From contig OY730442.1 in NCBI GenBank assembly GCA_963422685.1, positions 1,798,001 to 1,862,000 of the forward strand: DNA of 64,000 bases, in the 5' to 3' direction. Below the pieces are notes generated by a model. It saw only the letters and a list, made by a program, of their open reading frames with translations. It was not told where the DNA came from and did not search any database. A program made the position numbers and the translations under genes. Of this stretch, positions 35,149 through 44,563 are shown one piece after another. The first letter of the stretch is position 1, and each line of letters opens with the position of its first letter. The stretch is from Spongiihabitans sp963422685. GTDB taxonomy: Bacteria > Pseudomonadota > Gammaproteobacteria > Arenicellales > Poriferihabitantaceae.

Positions 35149-36069
35149 ATGGCACAAACCTTCGAAAACTCGCTGGTGATTGCGATCTCATCCCGGGCGT
35201 TGTTTGACCTGAGCGCAAGCCATGGGGTGTATACCGAGCAGGGCATTGATGCGTACTGCCGGTATCAGATTGAGCATGAAAATGAATCTCTGAATCCCGG
35301 CGTGGCTTTTTCCATGGTCAGAAAATTTTTAGCGCTGAACCAAACCAGCAGCGACAATCTGACCGAAGCCGCCACCGCCACGAACCAGCAGGTTGAAATT
35401 GTTCTAATCTCCAGAAACAGCGCCGACACCGGCCTGCGTGTTTTCAATTCTATTCAGCATTACGGCCTGGACATCACCCGGGCGGTATTTACCGGTGGAC
35501 AATCCCCCTATCAATACATTGAACCATTCGGCGCGGACCTGTTTTTGTCCGCTGACCCGGATGACGTCAGCCAAGCCTTGGCAGCAGGATACGCAGCGGC
35601 GACCATTCTGCCCTCCCATCGGGACAGCGGCGACACCGAGCAGTTGAAAATTGCCTTCGATGGCGACGCAGTATTGTTTTCTGACGAAGCCGAGCGGGTG
35701 TTCCAGGCTCAGGGACTGGCGGCATTCAGTGAAAATGAAAAGCAGGCAGCAAACCAGCCACTACCCGGCGGGCCATTCAAAAAAGTGCTGGCTGCGCTGC
35801 ACCGGATTCAGCAAAACCACCAGCACCCGCTCATTCGCACCGCATTGATTACCGCCCGCGGTGCGCCGGCCCATGAGCGTGTGATCAAAACCCTGCGTGC
35901 CTGGGACATACGCATTGACGAAAGTTTTTTTCTGGGCGGCATGGATAAAGGCCAGTTTTTGCGCAGCTTCGATGCGGATATTTTCTTCGACGATCAGCGC
36001 GGGCATTGTGAATCGGCCTGCCAGCACGTTCCAACCGGGCATGTGCCAAACGGCGTTGCTAGTAAATAG
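35149..36069 (+). CDS. Cytosolic 5'-nucleotidase (NT5C1-like family)
   Basis: The 306-residue protein matches the 5'-nucleotidase family related to animal cytosolic nucleotidase I: LVIAISSRALFDLSASHGVY, VEIVLISRNSADTGLRVFNS, FDGDAVLFSDEAERVFQ and the final DIFFDDQRGHCESA. These haloacid-dehalogenase-fold enzymes dephosphorylate nucleoside monophosphates. ATG 35149 is used in preference to a TTG at 35134. It lies just downstream of aroE and converges with an outer-membrane protein gene. Confidence 0.85.
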   Translation: MAQTFENSLVIAISSRALFDLSASHGVYTEQGIDAYCRYQIEHENESLNPGVAFSMVRKFLALNQTSSDNLTEAATATNQQVEIVLISRNSADTGLRVFNSIQHYGLDITRAVFTGGQSPYQYIEPFGADLFLSADPDDVSQALAAGYAAATILPSHRDSGDTEQLKIAFDGDAVLFSDEAERVFQAQGLAAFSENEKQAANQPLPGGPFKKVLAALHRIQQNHQHPLIRTALITARGAPAHERVIKTLRAWDIRIDESFFLGGMDKGQFLRSFDADIFFDDQRGHCESACQHVPTGHVPNGVASK

Positions 36070-36084
36070 CCTTGCGGCCAGCTT

Positions 36085-37287
36085 TCAGAAGAATTTTTTT
36101 ATATTCAGTTGAATGAAATCGTCGGCGGCCAACGGACTGGCATCGGCGCGGGTAAACCATTGGGATTCCAGCTCCAGCCGCCAGCTGTCCCCCACTCTAC
36201 GCTGCCCTTCCACTCGAACTCCCAGAGAATGGTCCCTGGTATCAAATATAACGCCAGTCAGAAAGGCGGTGTCCTGCACATCGTTGAATGCAATACGCGA
36301 ACCAATAAAAAGATCGTTTTGTGCCGGGCTGGTCGGCGCAGATTCATCGCGACCGTCGTATTGATACTCTACCAGCCAGCCCAGATCACGGTCGCTGCCG
36401 AATACCTGGTACCGGGTATATTCGAATCCACCCACTGCGCCAAGGAATGCACTGCCATGCCCCTCTCTATAGATGGATTCCAGTTTCCATAGCCAACTGT
36501 CGCCGGTATATTGCAGGTCAATGCCCGCCTGGGTAATCAGGCTGTACAGCGGTACCAGTTTGCCCGGTGGTTGACTCGGCAGCAGGGTAGGTTCGCGGCC
36601 TGTGCCGTGGAACAACGACAATCCAACATCCCAGTTGCCGATATAATGTGAATAGCGCAAGGCAAAATCAATATGGTTTTCCCGGTCGCCGGACTGGTAT
36701 TGAACGCCGTCCGTATCGACTGCCTGTGGTCCTCTCAACCGGCCCTTCACACCGGCAAACGTTCGTTCCCGAAAATACGGCAGCAAGTAGAAATCGAACC
36801 GGCCATAGGCTTTGTGCAAGCCGAAATTTATCATGGGCTGGCCCAGATAATCCTCTTCGTCGATGTTCTCGGCCGCATCGACCTGGTTGATGATATTGAC
36901 CAGATGTCTGGATTCTGTCACCCCCCAAAAAACCCGATCAATGCCGATCAGCAATTCCCCGTCGCCGGACAAGTGCCGCCAGAATCCTTCTCGCACATCG
37001 AAGTGAGAACGTCCGTCATCAGCCGCGTCTTTTCGGTACCAGGGGGTAAACGATACCTGGTTATTCCCCGCCGGGTTTTGCCATTGAAATGAAATTTCGC
37101 TGTGGATGGATCTCTGGATGCCATTGAGCTGGCCTGGAAATGCGGGGGAATCGACGAACCCCCGGAGTTCCAGACCGATTGACCCGGAGACGGTGACCGG
37201 GGAATCAGCCCGGGCGGGAAATGTGCTCAACAATAACCAAGCTGCCGTCACCACAGGCGAAAAACGGCGCCGGGTTAATATACTCAT
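36085..37287 (-). CDS. Outer-membrane beta-barrel protein of unknown function
   Basis: The 400-residue protein begins MSILTRRRFSPVVTAAWLLL with a signal peptide cleaved near PARADS. It then alternates polar and aromatic residues through many beta strands (SEISFQWQNPAGNNQVSFTP, HIDFALRYSHYIGNWDVGLS) and ends in phenylalanine (NIKKFF), the usual barrel assembly signal. It looks like a porin or a long-chain-transport barrel, but I do not recognise the family. ATG 37287 follows a GGGGGGTGAT stretch. It sits downstream of lysA. Confidence 0.75.
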   Translation of the reverse strand: MSILTRRRFSPVVTAAWLLLSTFPARADSPVTVSGSIGLELRGFVDSPAFPGQLNGIQRSIHSEISFQWQNPAGNNQVSFTPWYRKDAADDGRSHFDVREGFWRHLSGDGELLIGIDRVFWGVTESRHLVNIINQVDAAENIDEEDYLGQPMINFGLHKAYGRFDFYLLPYFRERTFAGVKGRLRGPQAVDTDGVQYQSGDRENHIDFALRYSHYIGNWDVGLSLFHGTGREPTLLPSQPPGKLVPLYSLITQAGIDLQYTGDSWLWKLESIYREGHGSAFLGAVGGFEYTRYQVFGSDRDLGWLVEYQYDGRDESAPTSPAQNDLFIGSRIAFNDVQDTAFLTGVIFDTRDHSLGVRVEGQRRVGDSWRLELESQWFTRADASPLAADDFIQLNIKKFF

Positions 37288-37301
37288 ATCACCCCCCACA
37301 A

Positions 37302-38561
37302 CTACCAGGGCAGGACTTGTTCGTCTGCATACAGTGATTCCAGCGTCTCCCTCGGTTTAATAATATGAAAATTACGGCCATCAACCATGACCTCAACGGG
37401 TCGCGGCCGGGCATTGTAATTTGAACTCATCACGGAACCATAGGCGCCAGCGGTGCGCACTGCAAGCAGATCGCCTTCCCTGACCTGCAATTGCCGATGT
37501 TTGCCGAGGAAATCACTACTTTCACAAACCGGCCCCACAATGTCATAGATTGCAGCCCGGGCCCGGTTGCCGGATCGATCAACCTCAACAATTTCCTGGT
37601 ACGCCTGATACAGGGCAGGTCGAATAAAATCATTCATGCCGGCGTCAACGATGCAAAAATTCGATGTTTCGCCCTGCTTTATATCGTGCACCCTGGTCAG
37701 CAGAATTCCGGCATTGGCGATAATCGCCCGCCCGGGTTCGATGGCAATGGGGATTTGCTTTTTTCGAGCGGTCAACTGATCTCGCATAATCCGCCAATAC
37801 GCGTCAGGCCCGGGTGGCTGTTCATCGCGGTAGCGCACCCCCAGACCGCCGCCAAAATCGATATGATTTACCGGGATATGGAGCGCATCGAGCTGATCGA
37901 TGAAATGCAGAATTTGATTCATCGCCGCTTTGTAGGGCGATAAATCCGTCAACTGGGAACCAATGTGGCAGGCGATGCCATTGATTATAATATGATCGTC
38001 TCTGGCCGCCATTTTGTATACCTTCAATGCGCTGCTGGGCGCCAGGCCAAATTTATTGTCGCGCAGGCCGGTGGAGATGTATGGATGGGTTTTCGCATCC
38101 ACGTCTGGATTGATCCGCACCGAGATTCGGGCCTGAACCCCCAGGTTTTGTGCAATCTGGCTGATGCGCTGCAATTCTCCTTCGGATTCGATATTAAAGC
38201 ACCAAATCCCGGCTTCCAATGCCTGGCGAATCTCCCGGTTTTGTTTGCATACTCCGGAGAAAACGGTCTTCGCCGGGTCGCCTCCTGCCGCGATGACGCG
38301 CCTCAGTTCCCCGGCCGATACGATATCAAAACCTGATCCCAATCTGGCCAGCAGGTTCAGAATTGCCAGATTGCCATTGGCTTTTACGGCGTAGCAGATT
38401 TCATGGGGATAGTCTGCGAATGCGTTGTTGAAGGCATTCCAGTGCCGCTCAAGGGTGGCGCGGGAGTATACAAAACCGGGCGTATCCACGTGCCTTGCAA
38501 TATCGGTCAGCGCAACCTGCTCCGCATACAATTGCCCGTTTTTATACTCGAAATAGTCCAT
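37302..38561 (-). CDS. lysA: Diaminopimelate decarboxylase
   Basis: LysA makes lysine from meso-diaminopimelate with PLP. The 419-residue protein has the PLP lysine in ICYAVKANGNLAIL, the HIGSQL motif, IDFGGGLGVRY, the EPGRAIIANAG loop and the C-terminal GPVCESSDFLG and YGSVMSSNYNARPRP. All are typical of LysA. The lptM-lysA neighbourhood is common in gammaproteobacteria. Confidence 0.95.
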   Translation of the reverse strand: MDYFEYKNGQLYAEQVALTDIARHVDTPGFVYSRATLERHWNAFNNAFADYPHEICYAVKANGNLAILNLLARLGSGFDIVSAGELRRVIAAGGDPAKTVFSGVCKQNREIRQALEAGIWCFNIESEGELQRISQIAQNLGVQARISVRINPDVDAKTHPYISTGLRDNKFGLAPSSALKVYKMAARDDHIIINGIACHIGSQLTDLSPYKAAMNQILHFIDQLDALHIPVNHIDFGGGLGVRYRDEQPPGPDAYWRIMRDQLTARKKQIPIAIEPGRAIIANAGILLTRVHDIKQGETSNFCIVDAGMNDFIRPALYQAYQEIVEVDRSGNRARAAIYDIVGPVCESSDFLGKHRQLQVREGDLLAVRTAGAYGSVMSSNYNARPRPVEVMVDGRNFHIIKPRETLESLYADEQVLPW

Positions 38562-38669
38562 TTGAGCGTAGCGTAGTTCAGAAAAGGATGTAAATGCTGC
38601 CGAACAATCTGGAAATTGCGTCCAGATCCATCGCCGTGATTCACTTAAGCCATACCTGAAAACGATCCT

Positions 38670-38870
38670 CTAATCCGCGGTCTCTTCCGCTGCCGGCTGT
38701 TTTCGTGATTGTGTTTGTGGCTGCCCGGTGTGCTGCGCTTCAGACTGCTCCCGCGGCAAATACAACGGGCCTTTCTGTCCACAGGCAGACAACAAAAAAC
38801 CTGCCGCCAGTAGGAGCAGAGCGCTTCGTATTGATCCAGTTATCGGGGATTCAGTTACAGGATTCGTCAT
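38670..38870 (-). CDS. lptM: LptM (YifL) lipoprotein, LPS translocon maturation factor
   Basis: The 66-residue protein has a lipoprotein signal ending in the lipobox LLSAC and continues with GQKGPLYLP, the signature of LptM/YifL. In E. coli this small outer-membrane lipoprotein helps LptD reach its native disulfide state. The remaining tail is Gln- and Ser-rich and unstructured. It precedes lysA, the usual order. Confidence 0.85.
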   Translation of the reverse strand: MTNPVTESPITGSIRSALLLLAAGFLLSACGQKGPLYLPREQSEAQHTGQPQTQSRKQPAAEETAD

Positions 38871-38906
38871 TGGCTTTATTCGGGCGAGGTGAACCAGGCC
38901 GTGATT

Positions 38907-40319
38907 TTATCCTGAACCGGAATTTCCTGCATTTCTTGCATCCAGCAGTTTTCGCGCTGCTGCTGCCGCCTGCCGGACCCTTTTCGGCGCCGTACCGCCA
39001 ATATGATCCCTGGCGTTTATCGAACCCGGCAAGTGCAAAACATCGTATACATCCTGATCAATCGCCGGACAAAAAGAGTGTAACTGTTCAAGCGTCATAT
39101 CCGCCAGGGCCATACCTCGTGTAATGGCATAACCCACAATCTGACCTGCAATATTATGGGCATCCCGAAAAGGAATGTTTTTATTTACCAGATAATCTGC
39201 CAGGTCCGTGGCCGTGGCGTAGCCATTTTCAGCCACGATTTTCATTCTGTCACGGTTGAATTTAACCCCGGGAAACATCCCGGCAAAAACCCCCAGACAC
39301 AATTGCACCGTATCCACCGCGTCAAACAATGGTTCCTTGTCTTCCTGATTGTCGCGGTTATAGGCAAGGGGCTGCCCTTTCATCAGCATTAACAGAGACA
39401 TCAAATTCCCGCTGACCCGCCCGCTTTTCCCCCGGGTCAATTCCGCCGCATCCGGGTTTTTTTTCTGCGGCATGATGCTGGAGCCGGTACAAAATCCATC
39501 GCCCAGATCCACAAAGCCAAAGGCATCCGATGACCACAGCACCAATTCTTCAGATACCCGGGACAAGTGGATCATCACCAGGGCGGCGTGGGCGGTGAAC
39601 TCGATAACAAAATCACGGTCTGATACGGCATCCAGAGAATTCAGGCTGACACCATGGAAACCGAGCTCCCGAGCGGTCATTTCCCGATCAATGGGGTAGC
39701 TGGTTCCAGCCAGCGCCGCGCTGCCCAGGGGACAAATATTTATTCTTTGCCGACATTCCTGAAACCGTTCAAAATCCCGTTGCAGCATTTCGTTCCAGGC
39801 CAGGATATGGTGCCCCAGAGTGACTGGCTGGGCGGATTGCATATGGGTATAACCGGGCATAATGGTGTCCGCCTCGGCTTTTGCCAGATCAACCAAAGCG
39901 GATTGCAGGCGGGTCAACTGCGTACAAATCCGGTCCAGTTCTGCACGCAGATACAGGCGCATATCGGTAACCACCTGATCGTTGCGCGAGCGGCCGGTAT
40001 GTAGTTTTTTGCCCGCCTCGCCAATTTTTGCGGTTAATGCCGCTTCGATATTCATGTGCACGTCTTCCAGAGATTCGCACCATACAAAGGTATGGTTTTC
40101 GATTTCCCTTTGAATTTCCAGCAATCCTTTTTCTATGGAATCGAAGTCGTTGCGGGGAATAATACCCTTGCTGCTGAGCATACGTGCGTGGGCGATTGAC
40201 GCCGATATATCGTGCCGATACAGACGACAGTCGAAACTGACCGACGCCGAAAATCGCTGCATCAGGCCGCTGGTGGAACTGGAGAAACGACTGCCCCAGA
40301 GCTGGTTGGTTTTGCCCAT
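38907..40319 (-). CDS. argH: Argininosuccinate lyase
   Basis: ArgH splits argininosuccinate into arginine and fumarate. The 470-residue protein has the N-terminal LWGSRFSSSTSGLMQRFSAS, EDVHMNIEAALT, HTGRSRNDQVVTDMRLYLR and the superfamily signature GSSIMPQKKNPDAAEL. It lies upstream of lptM-lysA. argB is about 2.8 kb upstream, but fpr and nudC intervene. Confidence 0.95.
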   Translation of the reverse strand: MGKTNQLWGSRFSSSTSGLMQRFSASVSFDCRLYRHDISASIAHARMLSSKGIIPRNDFDSIEKGLLEIQREIENHTFVWCESLEDVHMNIEAALTAKIGEAGKKLHTGRSRNDQVVTDMRLYLRAELDRICTQLTRLQSALVDLAKAEADTIMPGYTHMQSAQPVTLGHHILAWNEMLQRDFERFQECRQRINICPLGSAALAGTSYPIDREMTARELGFHGVSLNSLDAVSDRDFVIEFTAHAALVMIHLSRVSEELVLWSSDAFGFVDLGDGFCTGSSIMPQKKNPDAAELTRGKSGRVSGNLMSLLMLMKGQPLAYNRDNQEDKEPLFDAVDTVQLCLGVFAGMFPGVKFNRDRMKIVAENGYATATDLADYLVNKNIPFRDAHNIAGQIVGYAITRGMALADMTLEQLHSFCPAIDQDVYDVLHLPGSINARDHIGGTAPKRVRQAAAAARKLLDARNAGNSGSG

Positions 40320-40348
40320 TTTTAATGGTTTTTTGAAGTAAATCCGAA

Positions 40349-41122
40349 TTATTTCTCAACAAATGCGCGTTCAACCACGTATTCCCGAAAATCGCTTTTG
40401 CGCGTTTCAGCGAAGCCTTTTTTATCCAGTATTGTGCTCAGGCTTTTCAGCATACCGGGGCTGCCGCACAGCATAAATCGATCATCCCCTACATTCAGGG
40501 GCGGTAGGTCCATATCTTCGATTAATTTTCCACTTTCCAATAACGTGGTAATTCGCCCATAGTTTTTATACGGTTCGCGGGTGACAGCCGGATAGTACAT
40601 CAGCTTGTCTTTGACACTCTGACCGAAAAATTCATTATCCTTCAGCTCGTGTTCAATCAATTGCTGGTAGGTTAATTCGTTGATAAAGCGGCAGCCATGC
40701 ACCAGGATAACCCTGGAAAAGTTGTCGTAAACCTCCGGGTCTTTTATGATGGACAGGAAAGGCGCCAGTCCGGTGCCGGTACTCAGCATATAAAGATGTT
40801 TGCCCGGGCGCAGGTGATCCCACAACAGTGTCCCCGTTGGTTTTTTGCTTACCAGTAGCTTGTCGCCGACCCTGACATGCTGTAATCGTGAGGTTAATGG
40901 GCCGTCCTGTACTTTGATGCTATAGAATTCAAGATAATCTTCATGGTTTGAGCTGGCCATACTGTAGGCGCGTAATAATGGTTTGCCATCCACTTCCATT
41001 CCCATCATCGCGAACTCGCCATTGCGAAAACGCAAAGACGAATCCCGGGTGGTTTTGATGGTAAATAACCGGTCCGACCAGTGGTGGACATCGATAACCG
41101 TTTCGGTATGTGCTTTGGCCAT
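40349..41122 (-). CDS. fpr: Ferredoxin/flavodoxin-NADP reductase
   Basis: The 257-residue flavoenzyme has the FAD site LRAYSMASSNHEDYLEF, the NADP-binding STGTGLAPFLSIIKD and the C-terminal VVERAFVEK that marks bacterial subclass I Fpr. It moves electrons between NADPH and ferredoxin or flavodoxin, for example for oxidative-stress defence. ATG 41122 is preceded by a loose A-rich stretch. It lies between argH and nudC. Confidence 0.92.
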   Translation of the reverse strand: MAKAHTETVIDVHHWSDRLFTIKTTRDSSLRFRNGEFAMMGMEVDGKPLLRAYSMASSNHEDYLEFYSIKVQDGPLTSRLQHVRVGDKLLVSKKPTGTLLWDHLRPGKHLYMLSTGTGLAPFLSIIKDPEVYDNFSRVILVHGCRFINELTYQQLIEHELKDNEFFGQSVKDKLMYYPAVTREPYKNYGRITTLLESGKLIEDMDLPPLNVGDDRFMLCGSPGMLKSLSTILDKKGFAETRKSDFREYVVERAFVEK

Positions 41123-41150
41123 TTGCTTTTAAAAGGCAGTGGATTTGGAA

Positions 41151-42110
41151 TTATGCCTGCTCAGCCAGCCAGGATTCAATCAGGGTGCGCGCAATCGAAT
41201 CTTTCCTGGGCAGCGCCATGGTTTGATTTTTCGGGTATTCGCCAAATCGCCTTATCTGGTCGGCGCTGAACCATCGGGCGTCTTCCAGCTCAGCATAATC
41301 CACATGCAATTTATCCTGGGCCGATTGCGCCCGATACCCCAGCATCAGCGATGCCGGAAACGGCCAGGGCTGGGAGCTTATGTATTGTGCGCCGGAAATT
41401 TTTACGCCGGCTTCTTCCAGCACCTCCCGGGCCACGGCTTCTTCGAGTGTTTCGCCGATTTCAACGTAACCGGCCAACGTGGAATAGACGCCAGCGGGCA
41501 GGCCCTTATGGCGTCCCAGCAGGCATTTGGGCACACCATCCGCCGGATTCATTAATTCAACGATCATGATAACCGCAGGGTCAAGCCGTGGAAAAACTTC
41601 TTTTGCACAGCTTGCATCGGTGCATTTGAGCATATGTCCGCCATGGCGCACCTGGTGACGATTGCCGCACTGGCTGCAAAACCGGTTGTGTCGATGCCAG
41701 AAACACACGCCCCGCGCGTAGGCGAATATGGCCGCAGCGTCCGGCGGCAGAATCGGGCCCGACTTGCGCAGATCAACAAATTCCGCAGCCGGGTCAATAT
41801 CTGCTGCCAGGCGGTCTACGGATTGCCGGTTTACATGGCTCAGGTCCACCGCAAATACCGGGCAATCCAGTTGATGCCCGAGGTAGATAATCGGTTGGGC
41901 ATGATCGATTAATATCCTGGCCTGCTCGTCTTTCGCCATCAATGGCACAAAGTTCAGGCCGGACCCGGAGGTCAGGTTCGCATCCGCATAAACGGTGGTC
42001 ACCATGCGGTTTGCAGAATTTACCTGCCGTTCTATCCATTGCGGATTTTCACGCAAGGCGCAATTGCGCTCCAATGGCATGCCGAAATAAGTGGGCGGTG
42101 GTATGGGCAT
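41151..42110 (-). CDS. nudC: NADH pyrophosphatase / NAD-cap hydrolase NudC
   Basis: NudC cleaves NADH and removes NAD caps from RNA. The 319-residue protein has a zinc-binding part (FCSQCGNRHQ and CTDASCAKEVFPR), the Nudix box with GYVEIGETLEEAV and REVLEEAGV, and the NudC-specific SQPWPFPASLMLGY. The N-terminal 120 residues are the usual variable NudC domain. Confidence 0.93.
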   Translation of the reverse strand: MPIPPPTYFGMPLERNCALRENPQWIERQVNSANRMVTTVYADANLTSGSGLNFVPLMAKDEQARILIDHAQPIIYLGHQLDCPVFAVDLSHVNRQSVDRLAADIDPAAEFVDLRKSGPILPPDAAAIFAYARGVCFWHRHNRFCSQCGNRHQVRHGGHMLKCTDASCAKEVFPRLDPAVIMIVELMNPADGVPKCLLGRHKGLPAGVYSTLAGYVEIGETLEEAVAREVLEEAGVKISGAQYISSQPWPFPASLMLGYRAQSAQDKLHVDYAELEDARWFSADQIRRFGEYPKNQTMALPRKDSIARTLIESWLAEQA

Positions 42111-42134
42111 GGCTGTTTGACGGCAATGCGGTGA

Positions 42135-43028
42135 CTAGGCTTTGATCTGTGTGCCGATTCCAGAATCGGTGAACAGCTCCAGCAACAAGGCATGCTGCAC
42201 CCGCCCATCCAGGATCAACGCAGTGTTGACACCGTTTTCAACCGCGTTCAGCGCACACTGCACTTTGGGAATCATGCCGCCAACTATGGTTTTGCTGGTG
42301 ATTAGATCAGAAACTGCCGCTGCTTTCAGGTCGGCAAGCAACCGGCCATCGCGGTCCAGGACGCCGGGGGTATTGGTCAATAACATCAGTTTTTCAGCTT
42401 CCAGTGTGGCGGCGATTTCCCCGGCCACCAGATCCGCATTGATATTATAGGTCTGGCCGTCTGCGCCGACGCCAATCGGTGCAATAACCGGGATAAACGA
42501 TTGGGTTTCGAGCAATTGCACAATGCGGGCATCCACAAATTCCACTTCCCCCACGTGTCCGTAATCGATTATTTCCGGGCGCTCCAGCACCGGATCGTTC
42601 TTCTTCACATTGAGTTTGCGGGCGCGGATCAGATTGCCATCCTTGCCGGTAAGTCCTACCGCCCGCCCGCCCAGGGAGTTGATCAAACTGACGATTTCCT
42701 TGTTGACCAGACCACCTAAAACCATTTCCACCACGTCCATGGTCTCGCTGTCCGTGATCCGCATTCCGTCGATAAATGTGGATTCTTTGCCGATTTTTGC
42801 CAAAACCTCGCTTATCTTCGGTCCGCCGCCGTGCACTACCACCGGATTCATCCCCACCAGTTTCATCAATATTACATCCCGGGCGAAGCTGTGTTTCAAA
42901 CCCTCATCCACCATGGCATTGCCGCCATACTTGATGACAATGGTCCGGCCTTGGAATTGACGGATATACGGCAATGCCTCTGTCAGGATTTGGGCGACTT
43001 TATGGGATTTCCTGCTATTCTGGTTCAC
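42135..43028 (-). CDS. argB: Acetylglutamate kinase
   Basis: ArgB phosphorylates N-acetylglutamate, the second arginine-synthesis step and the usual feedback-control point. The protein has TIVIKYGGNAMVDEGLK, NPVVVHGGGPKISEVL, DGMRITDSETMDVVEM and NINADLVAGEIAATLEAEKL. The GTG at 43028 gives 297 residues, the family length. The frame stays open to 43154, and an ATG at 43124 is an alternative that adds 32 residues unlike ArgB. Confidence 0.93.
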   Translation of the reverse strand: MNQNSRKSHKVAQILTEALPYIRQFQGRTIVIKYGGNAMVDEGLKHSFARDVILMKLVGMNPVVVHGGGPKISEVLAKIGKESTFIDGMRITDSETMDVVEMVLGGLVNKEIVSLINSLGGRAVGLTGKDGNLIRARKLNVKKNDPVLERPEIIDYGHVGEVEFVDARIVQLLETQSFIPVIAPIGVGADGQTYNINADLVAGEIAATLEAEKLMLLTNTPGVLDRDGRLLADLKAAAVSDLITSKTIVGGMIPKVQCALNAVENGVNTALILDGRVQHALLLELFTDSGIGTQIKA

Positions 43029-43197
43029 ATTATCGGGCCGCAGTGATTGATCAAAGTGCTCGGAATAATCGCAATAAACGAGCGGGAATTCTAACCCAAA
43101 GCTCCTGAAAAAAACTTCGGCCATTATGAATTTGCCACTATAAATTTGCTGCACCGGCGTCTATGTCTGGCCTGGCGAGTATGCTACCCTCTGGTCG

Positions 43198-43215
43198 TAT
43201 AAAGAAACCTTTATA
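43198..43215. promoter_or_regulatory. Perfect palindrome in the argB/metK divergent region
   Basis: TATAAAG (43198-43204) and CTTTATA (43209-43215) are exact inverted arms around AAAC. A second palindrome without a loop, GCTGCGCGCAGC, lies at 43278-43289. The argB-metK gap (43029-43338) holds no gene, so these could be operators for either side; neither resembles a MetJ box. Confidence 0.35.
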
Positions 43216-43338
43216 TCAACTCATCATTATATCGGTTCTGGAGCAAATTGAAGCAATCCGATATTCATCAGTCTGGCGCTGCGCGCAGCAATAATCGAAT
43301 ATGCACGAGCGGTGCAATGTATATTAAGTAAAACCATA

Positions 43339-44505
43339 ATGTCAGAATCTTATCTATTCACATCCGAATCCGTTTCAGAAGGACATCCAGACAAAATTGC
43401 GGATCAAATTTCAGACGCCGTACTTGATGCGCTGCTGGGCCGGGATGCGCAATCACGAGTGGGCTGTGAAACCATGGTCACCACCGGAATGGTGGTGATT
43501 GCCGGAGAAATAACCACCGATGCCGTGGTAGATTTTCAGCAGGTGGCGCGCGACACCATCCGGGAAATAGGTTACAACTCGTCTGCAATGGGCTTTGACT
43601 ACGACAGTTGTGCCGTTCTGGTATCGCTGGACAAACAGTCTGTGGACATCGCCCGGGGGGTTAACGAAGGCGAAGGCATTGACCTTGATCAGGGTGCGGG
43701 GGATCAGGGATTAATGTTTGGATACGCCTGCAATGAAACCGATGTTTTGATGCCGTTTCCGATAACTTACTCCCATCGCCTGGTGGCAAAACAGGCAGAA
43801 GTTCGAAAAGCAGGCGTACTGCCCTGGCTGCGCCCGGATGCAAAATCCCAGGTTACCGTGCGTTATGAAAACAGTAATCCGGTCGCCATCGATACCGTAG
43901 TGCTATCAACCCAGCACGATGGCGACATCAGCCACGACAGATTATCCGAAGCGGTGATTGAGGAAATCATAAAGCCGGTATTGCCCGAAGGCATGGTTAC
44001 CAGAGACACTCGATTCCTGGTGAACCCGACCGGTCGGTTCGTTATCGGCGGCCCGGTCGGGGATTGCGGATTGACCGGCCGTAAAATTATTGTCGATACC
44101 TACGGCGGGTCGGCGCACCACGGCGGCGGGGCCTTTTCCGGTAAAGACCCGTCCAAAGTGGACCGCTCTGCCGCTTACGCAATCCGCCATGTGGCGAAAA
44201 ACGTGGTGGCCGCCGGCCTGGCCGAGCGCTGTGAAGTCCAGGTTGCCTATGCAATAGGCGTAGCACAGCCGGTTTCGGTGACGGTGCATACCTTTGGCAC
44301 CGGCAAGATTGACGACGCCAGAATCAGCGCCTTGATCAATGCGCATTTTGATTTACGCCCCAAGGCCATCGTGCAAAGCCTGGATTTGCAGCGGCCGATT
44401 TACCGTAAAACCGCGGCTTATGGTCACTTCGGCCGCACCGAACCTGAATTCTGCTGGGAGAAAACCGACCGGGCCGATGCACTGAAAGCGGCGGCCGGGG
44501 TTTGA
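43339..44505 (+). CDS. metK: S-adenosylmethionine synthetase
   Basis: MetK makes S-adenosylmethionine from methionine and ATP. The 388-residue protein has TSESVSEGHPDKIADQISDA, GAGDQGLMFGYACNET, TRFLVNPTGRFVIGGPVGD and the P-loop-like GGGAFSGKDPSKVDRSAAY. ATG 43339 gives the family start. ahcY follows 58 bases downstream, so the two steps of the methyl cycle are together. Confidence 0.96.
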   Translation: MSESYLFTSESVSEGHPDKIADQISDAVLDALLGRDAQSRVGCETMVTTGMVVIAGEITTDAVVDFQQVARDTIREIGYNSSAMGFDYDSCAVLVSLDKQSVDIARGVNEGEGIDLDQGAGDQGLMFGYACNETDVLMPFPITYSHRLVAKQAEVRKAGVLPWLRPDAKSQVTVRYENSNPVAIDTVVLSTQHDGDISHDRLSEAVIEEIIKPVLPEGMVTRDTRFLVNPTGRFVIGGPVGDCGLTGRKIIVDTYGGSAHHGGGAFSGKDPSKVDRSAAYAIRHVAKNVVAAGLAERCEVQVAYAIGVAQPVSVTVHTFGTGKIDDARISALINAHFDLRPKAIVQSLDLQRPIYRKTAAYGHFGRTEPEFCWEKTDRADALKAAAGV

Positions 44506-44563
44506 TTCCAGCGCTGAAGTGAATGGTATTTATTTTGTAACGATTATTTGTCTGGAATGTATT

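Noticed and set aside
43029..44563. SAM or SAH riboswitch upstream of metK or ahcY
   Set aside because: Neither leader shows the conserved core of a known class; the metK-ahcY gap is only 58 bases.
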